Origin: Bacteroidota bacterium
GTDB lineage: Bacteria; Bacteroidota; Bacteroidia; Chitinophagales; Chitinophagaceae
Length of the DNA: 10,054 bases
Assembly (NCBI GenBank): GCA_023412975.1
Contig: JAEZRB010000011.1
Location: 1-10,054 of the forward strand
Direction of reading: 5' to 3'
The translations under genes and the position numbers were made by a program. Under the pieces are notes generated by a model. That model made no database searches, was not told the origin of the DNA, and saw nothing but the letters and a program-made list of their open reading frames with translations. This document shows, piece after piece, positions 7,937 to 10,054 of this stretch (its first letter is position 1; each line of letters opens with the position of its first letter).

Positions 7937-7967
7937 ATAGCTGTTGTGAAAAAAATGGTGCCAAAAA

Positions 7968-8333
7968 TCAGGATTCGCTGTTTCCTTTCAGCTTCTGATT
8001 TTGCTGATGCCGTAAAGCATCCCGGTTTTGCTTCTTATCAAAATTCTTTTGCAGGGCGGCTTCCAGGTCAACACCGGTTTGATTGGCAAGACAGATCAAT
8101 ACCCATAGAACATCGGCCATTTCATCGGCCAGGACATCAGTTTCCATTCCCGGCGCTGGTTTGCGGGGATCATTTGCTTTATAAGATTGTTCACCATACA
8201 GCCTTGCCATATGGCTTGAGAGTTCACCTACTTCCTCGGCCAGTATCGCGGTATTGGTGAGTTCGTTGAAGTAACGTACACCAACAGTTTTTATCCAATG
8301 ATCAACCTGCTTCTGCGCCTGCTGTATAGTCAT
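7968..8333 (-). CDS. MazG-like nucleotide pyrophosphohydrolase
   Basis: A 121-residue, all-alpha protein with the metal-binding signature of the MazG/all-alpha NTP pyrophosphohydrolase superfamily. EEVGE (residues 33-37) lies on the second helix and DEMADVLWVL (70-79) on the third, giving the E-E-x-x-E ... E-x-x-D set of magnesium ligands. The family hydrolyses (d)NTPs to NMP and pyrophosphate, often as house-cleaning of non-canonical nucleotides; the exact substrate cannot be read here. The tail (about 101-121) is polar and probably disordered. I chose the ATG at 8333 (MTIQQAQKQVDHWI), because an in-frame TTG at 8360 lies in a TATATTG stretch that looks like a degenerate promoter box. It is the first gene of a minus-strand run leading into the YihY/BrkB and glyS genes. 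Confidence 0.9.
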   Translation of the reverse strand: MTIQQAQKQVDHWIKTVGVRYFNELTNTAILAEEVGELSSHMARLYGEQSYKANDPRKPAPGMETDVLADEMADVLWVLICLANQTGVDLEAALQKNFDKKQNRDALRHQQNQKLKGNSES

Positions 8334-8357
8334 AACATTATTTTTAGAGAGTAATTG

Positions 8358-8364
8358 CAATATA
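8358..8364 (-). promoter_or_regulatory. Weak candidate -7 box upstream of the MazG-like gene
   Basis: The minus-strand sequence TATATTG is one T short of TAnnTTTG and lies 24 bp before the ATG at 8333. It is the only promoter-like element seen in the 111-bp divergent gap (8334-8444), and no -33 element accompanies it. A short TAGCC/GGCTA hairpin (8383-8396) lies further upstream and is probably incidental. Confidence 0.2.
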
Positions 8365-8444
8365 GCATGATTCTTGCCGTTATAGCCTCCCGGCTAAACC
8401 GCACCCGCTGAAACAGACTGTTCCTAATATTCAATTGATGAGCT

Positions 8445-8792
8445 ATGTTACTACCCATTATTATCCGAAAGATCGTTCCTGTACTCATGATCGCATGTTT
8501 TGCCGCTGCTACGCAGGCCCAATCTGTAAAAACCGCAGTATCTGTTAAAGAAATTGAAAAGAACGCGAAGCCTTACCGCATTCTTACATCGGGCAAACAG
8601 ATCACCATTAAATCTATAAAAGATATAAAAAGCCTGATGGTTTGGACATCGGATGGCAACCGTGTGCTTGAAGAGAAAAATGTCGGCGCCAGTCAATACC
8701 AGTTCCGCATCACCATCAGGGAAAAGATTTTCTTTGTTATGCTTCGTCTCGAAGACGGCAAGGTTTATTCTGATAAATTTGGGATTGAGTAA
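8445..8792 (+). CDS. Small exported protein resembling an isolated T9SS C-terminal sorting domain
   Basis: A 115-residue protein of unassigned function. The N-terminus is a signal peptide: MLLPIIIRK, a hydrophobic core VPVLMIACFAAA, and probable cleavage after TQAQ (residue 26). The mature part is one beta-rich domain: GKQITIKSIKDIKSLMVWTS, then DGNRVLEE, then QYQFRITIREKIFFVML, then EDGKVYSDKFGIE at the very C-terminus. The order of strands, the D-G-x-x-V turn and the terminal Lys-Phe strand resemble the type IX secretion (Por secretion) C-terminal domain that normally follows a cargo protein. Here there is no cargo, the usual N-P motif is missing, and the conserved G-x-Y strand reads KIFF. 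It may be a periplasmic or surface beta-sandwich protein rather than a secreted substrate. The ATG at 8445 precedes the signal peptide directly. It stands alone on the plus strand between two minus-strand genes. Confidence 0.75.
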   Translation: MLLPIIIRKIVPVLMIACFAAATQAQSVKTAVSVKEIEKNAKPYRILTSGKQITIKSIKDIKSLMVWTSDGNRVLEEKNVGASQYQFRITIREKIFFVMLRLEDGKVYSDKFGIE

Positions 8793-8808
8793 TCTTTTCC
8801 GGCTCTGG

Positions 8809-8860
8809 AACCCGATAACGATTTGTAGTGGGAAGGCCCTAACCTGATAGTTATCGGGTT
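8809..8860 (+). terminator. Hairpin terminator after the CTD-like gene
   Basis: A perfect 11-bp stem, AACCCGATAAC (8809-8819) paired with GTTATCGGGTT (8850-8860), is followed by a short T run (TTTT to 8862, then AATT). It starts 16 bp after the stop at 8792. The 30-nt loop is unusually long but contains a small GGG-AAGG-CCC hairpin that would compact it. On the minus strand the element lies downstream of dtd but lacks a T-rich tail, so it should act mainly on the plus strand. Confidence 0.65.
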
Positions 8861-8882
8861 TTAATTACCAATTCCTCACCAC

Positions 8883-9335
8883 TCACTCCCTATTCTTCGT
8901 ATCTATAAAAATCGTAACCGGCCCGTCATTGAGTAATTCAACCTTCATGTCGGCACCAAATTCACCGGTAAGTACCGGGCGATCCAGGTCGGCAGACAGC
9001 TGGATTTTCATTTTTTGATATAGTGGAATGGCGATACCGGGTTTGCTCGCTTTGATATAAGAGGGACGATTGCCTTTTTTGGTGGATGCGTGTAAGGTGA
9101 ACTGGCTTACCAGGAGTATCTCTCCGCCTGTATCTTTTACCGAAACATTCATGACCCCGGCTTCGTCATCAAACACCCGCAGGTTCACAATCTTTGAACT
9201 TAACCATTCCACATCATCATTGGTATCCGCGTCTTCAATTCCCAGCAGTACTAAGAGCCCTGACCCGATCTTTGCATACACGCTACCGTTGATCGTAACC
9301 AAAGCCTTTGTAACCCGCTGTATGACTGCTCTCAT
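8883..9335 (-). CDS. dtd: D-aminoacyl-tRNA deacylase
   Basis: Dtd cleaves D-amino acids from mischarged tRNA, and glycine from tRNA-Ala, keeping D-residues out of proteins. It acts as a cytoplasmic homodimer. The 150 residues are the standard length. Signatures are the opening MRAVIQRVTKALVTING, GLLVLLGIEDAD (26-37), SQFTL (77-81) and the Gly-cis-Pro motif region NDGPVT (136-141), all in place; TGEFGADM (123-130) is also typical. The ATG at 9335 gives the canonical N-terminus. The gene is divergent from arfB across 51 bp. The next gene on its own strand, the MazG-like gene, is separated by 549 bp that hold an opposite-strand gene. Confidence 0.97.
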   Translation of the reverse strand: MRAVIQRVTKALVTINGSVYAKIGSGLLVLLGIEDADTNDDVEWLSSKIVNLRVFDDEAGVMNVSVKDTGGEILLVSQFTLHASTKKGNRPSYIKASKPGIAIPLYQKMKIQLSADLDRPVLTGEFGADMKVELLNDGPVTIFIDTKNRE

Positions 9336-9354
9336 AATTGTATCTTTATCGCAA

Positions 9355-9362
9355 CAAATGTA
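9355..9362 (-). promoter_or_regulatory. Candidate Bacteroidota -7 box of dtd
   Basis: On the minus strand TACATTTG matches TAnnTTTG exactly and lies 19 bp before the dtd ATG, predicting a leader of about 15 nt. No TTTG is found at the matching -33 distance. For the divergent arfB gene the best plus-strand candidate is TATCTTTA (9341-9348), one mismatch from consensus, so the two promoters would nearly overlap in the 51-bp gap. Confidence 0.45.
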
Positions 9363-9386
9363 GTTGATAGTTCAGCGCACCTGCCC

Positions 9387-9791
9387 ATGATCGATTTCAG
9401 CAAAGAAATAACATTCCAGACAACCCGAAGCGGCGGTAAAGGCGGCCAGCATGTAAATAAAGTGGAAACAGCGGCGATTGCTTTATTTGCCATCAACGAC
9501 TCACAAATACTCTCCGACCAGCAAAAAAGCCAGGTGCTTGAAAAATTATCCAACCGCATCAATGCAGAGGGGATTTTACAGGTAAAATCGCAAACCCACC
9601 GCAGCCAGATCGCCAATAAAGAAGATGCAGTTGAAAAGATCAATAAACTCGTCAACCTGGCGTTATTGAAAAAGAAAGCCCGGATCGCCACGCGGATCAG
9701 CCGGGCGGCCAAAGAGAGAAGGCTGGAGTCGAAAAAAAAGAAATCAGAAATTAAATCGGGCCGGAAGAAATTTGGGCCCGGGGACTATTAG
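9387..9791 (+). CDS. arfB: Peptidyl-tRNA hydrolase ArfB (alternative ribosome-rescue factor)
   Basis: ArfB (YaeJ) enters the empty A site of ribosomes stalled on broken mRNA and releases the nascent peptide. The 134-residue protein is a release-factor catalytic domain without codon-recognition domains. The GGQ motif at residues 19-21 sits in TTRSGGKGGQHVNKVETA, with the Gln that positions water for ester hydrolysis. LQVKSQTHRSQIANKEDA (about 64-81) is also typical. The C-terminal tail (about 93-131) is very rich in Lys and Arg (KKKARIATRISRAAKERR onward), as required for insertion into the mRNA channel, and ends in GPGDY. The short length and basic tail separate it from RF1, RF2 and PrfH. The ATG at 9387 gives the normal N-terminus. 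The cytochrome-peroxidase-like gene follows 20 bp after its stop. Confidence 0.95.
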   Translation: MIDFSKEITFQTTRSGGKGGQHVNKVETAAIALFAINDSQILSDQQKSQVLEKLSNRINAEGILQVKSQTHRSQIANKEDAVEKINKLVNLALLKKKARIATRISRAAKERRLESKKKKSEIKSGRKKFGPGDY

Positions 9792-9811
9792 CACCATTAA
9801 AGTTTTGACCT

Positions 9812-10054
9812 GTGAAAAAAAGCATATCCACCATAACATGCCTGGCTTTGGTAATAATAGCACTCTCCTACCTGGCTGGTTCATGTCGTAAGAGTGAAAA
9901 TCCAAATAACCTGACCTATCTCCAATTAGAAATACCTGAAGATTTTCCCGAACCTGCCTACCTTTTTCACGATAATCCCCTGTCAAAAGAGGGAATAGAA
10001 CTGGGTAGAAAATTATTTTATGACGGCCGACTTTCCATCGATGGTGTGCATCCC
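9812..10054 (+). CDS. Di-haem cytochrome-c peroxidase (CcpA/MauG-like) lipoprotein, N-terminal part (partial)
   Basis: Eighty-one codons are present and the frame runs off the end of the window. It starts at GTG 9812: an in-frame TGA at 9806-9808 excludes any longer start, and the signal peptide begins immediately (VKKSISTITCLALVIIAL). A lipobox-like AGSC ends at Cys25, suggesting an outer-membrane or periplasmic lipoprotein. After a short linker come EIPEDFPEPAYLFHDNPLS and EGIELGRKLFYDGRLSIDG, the conserved stretch just before the first CxxCH haem-binding motif in bacterial di-haem cytochrome-c peroxidases and MauG/MbnH-like enzymes. The haem motif itself is outside the window, so peroxidase versus MauG-type activity cannot be told apart. 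It is 20 bp after arfB on the same strand with no terminator between, so read-through is likely. Confidence 0.8.
   Translation, partial: MKKSISTITCLALVIIALSYLAGSCRKSENPNNLTYLQLEIPEDFPEPAYLFHDNPLSKEGIELGRKLFYDGRLSIDGVHP

Noticed and set aside
8334..8360. Nine-residue extension of the MazG-like protein from TTG at 8360.
   Set aside because: The extension (MQLLSKNNV) is outside the conserved first helix, and the TTG falls in a TATATTG promoter-like stretch; the ATG at 8333 is preferred.
9744..9986. 80-codon minus-strand open frame across the arfB end and cytochrome gene start.
   Set aside because: It is antisense to two well-supported genes and shows no domain; it is a shadow frame.
1..10054. 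Search for tRNA, rRNA, CRISPR repeats, insertion-sequence ends, toxin-antitoxin or defence genes.
   Set aside because: No cloverleaf, direct-repeat array, transposase or terminal inverted repeat was recognised by eye; all intergenic gaps are 200 bp or shorter.

Overview
This window looks like an ordinary chromosomal stretch of a Bacteroidota genome, most likely Chitinophagaceae or a close relative. The reasons are the mix of protein families, the TAnnTTTG-type promoter boxes, the near absence of Shine-Dalgarno sequences, and small exported beta-sandwich proteins typical of that group. This is a judgement by eye, without any database search.

Layout. (1) 1-476 (minus) is the N-terminal part of an exported subtilisin-like (S8) peptidase candidate, cut by the window edge. 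(2) 529-3975 (minus) is a complete mfd, the transcription-repair coupling factor. (3) 4146-4460 (minus) is a small exported carboxypeptidase-regulatory-like protein with its own strong intrinsic terminator at 4089-4122. (4) 4661-5377 (plus) is a minimal ferredoxin-reductase-type FAD/NAD(P) oxidoreductase, divergent from (3) across 200 bp and convergent with glyS. (5) 8333 down to 5451 (minus) is a likely three-gene run: MazG-like pyrophosphohydrolase, YihY/BrkB-type membrane protein, then glyS (glycyl-tRNA synthetase), which also has its own promoter-like box. (6) 8445-8792 (plus) is a small exported protein resembling an isolated type IX secretion C-terminal domain, followed by a hairpin terminator. 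(7) 8883-9335 (minus) is dtd. (8) 9387-9791 (plus) is the ribosome-rescue factor ArfB, divergent from dtd over 51 bp. (9) 9812-10054 (plus) is the start of a di-haem cytochrome-c-peroxidase-like lipoprotein, cut by the window edge.

Functionally the window is dominated by information-processing maintenance. Mfd clears stalled RNA polymerase. GlyS charges tRNA-Gly, Dtd proofreads aminoacyl-tRNA, ArfB rescues stalled ribosomes, and the MazG-like enzyme probably cleans the nucleotide pool. The remaining genes are envelope or redox functions.

I found no rRNA, tRNA, CRISPR array, insertion sequence, prophage or defence locus, and no intergenic gap longer than 200 bp. No convincing new multi-gene system is visible. 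The points most worth a second look are the orphan CTD-like secreted protein and the -7 boxes lying almost on the mfd and glyS start codons, which also settle where those two genes begin.
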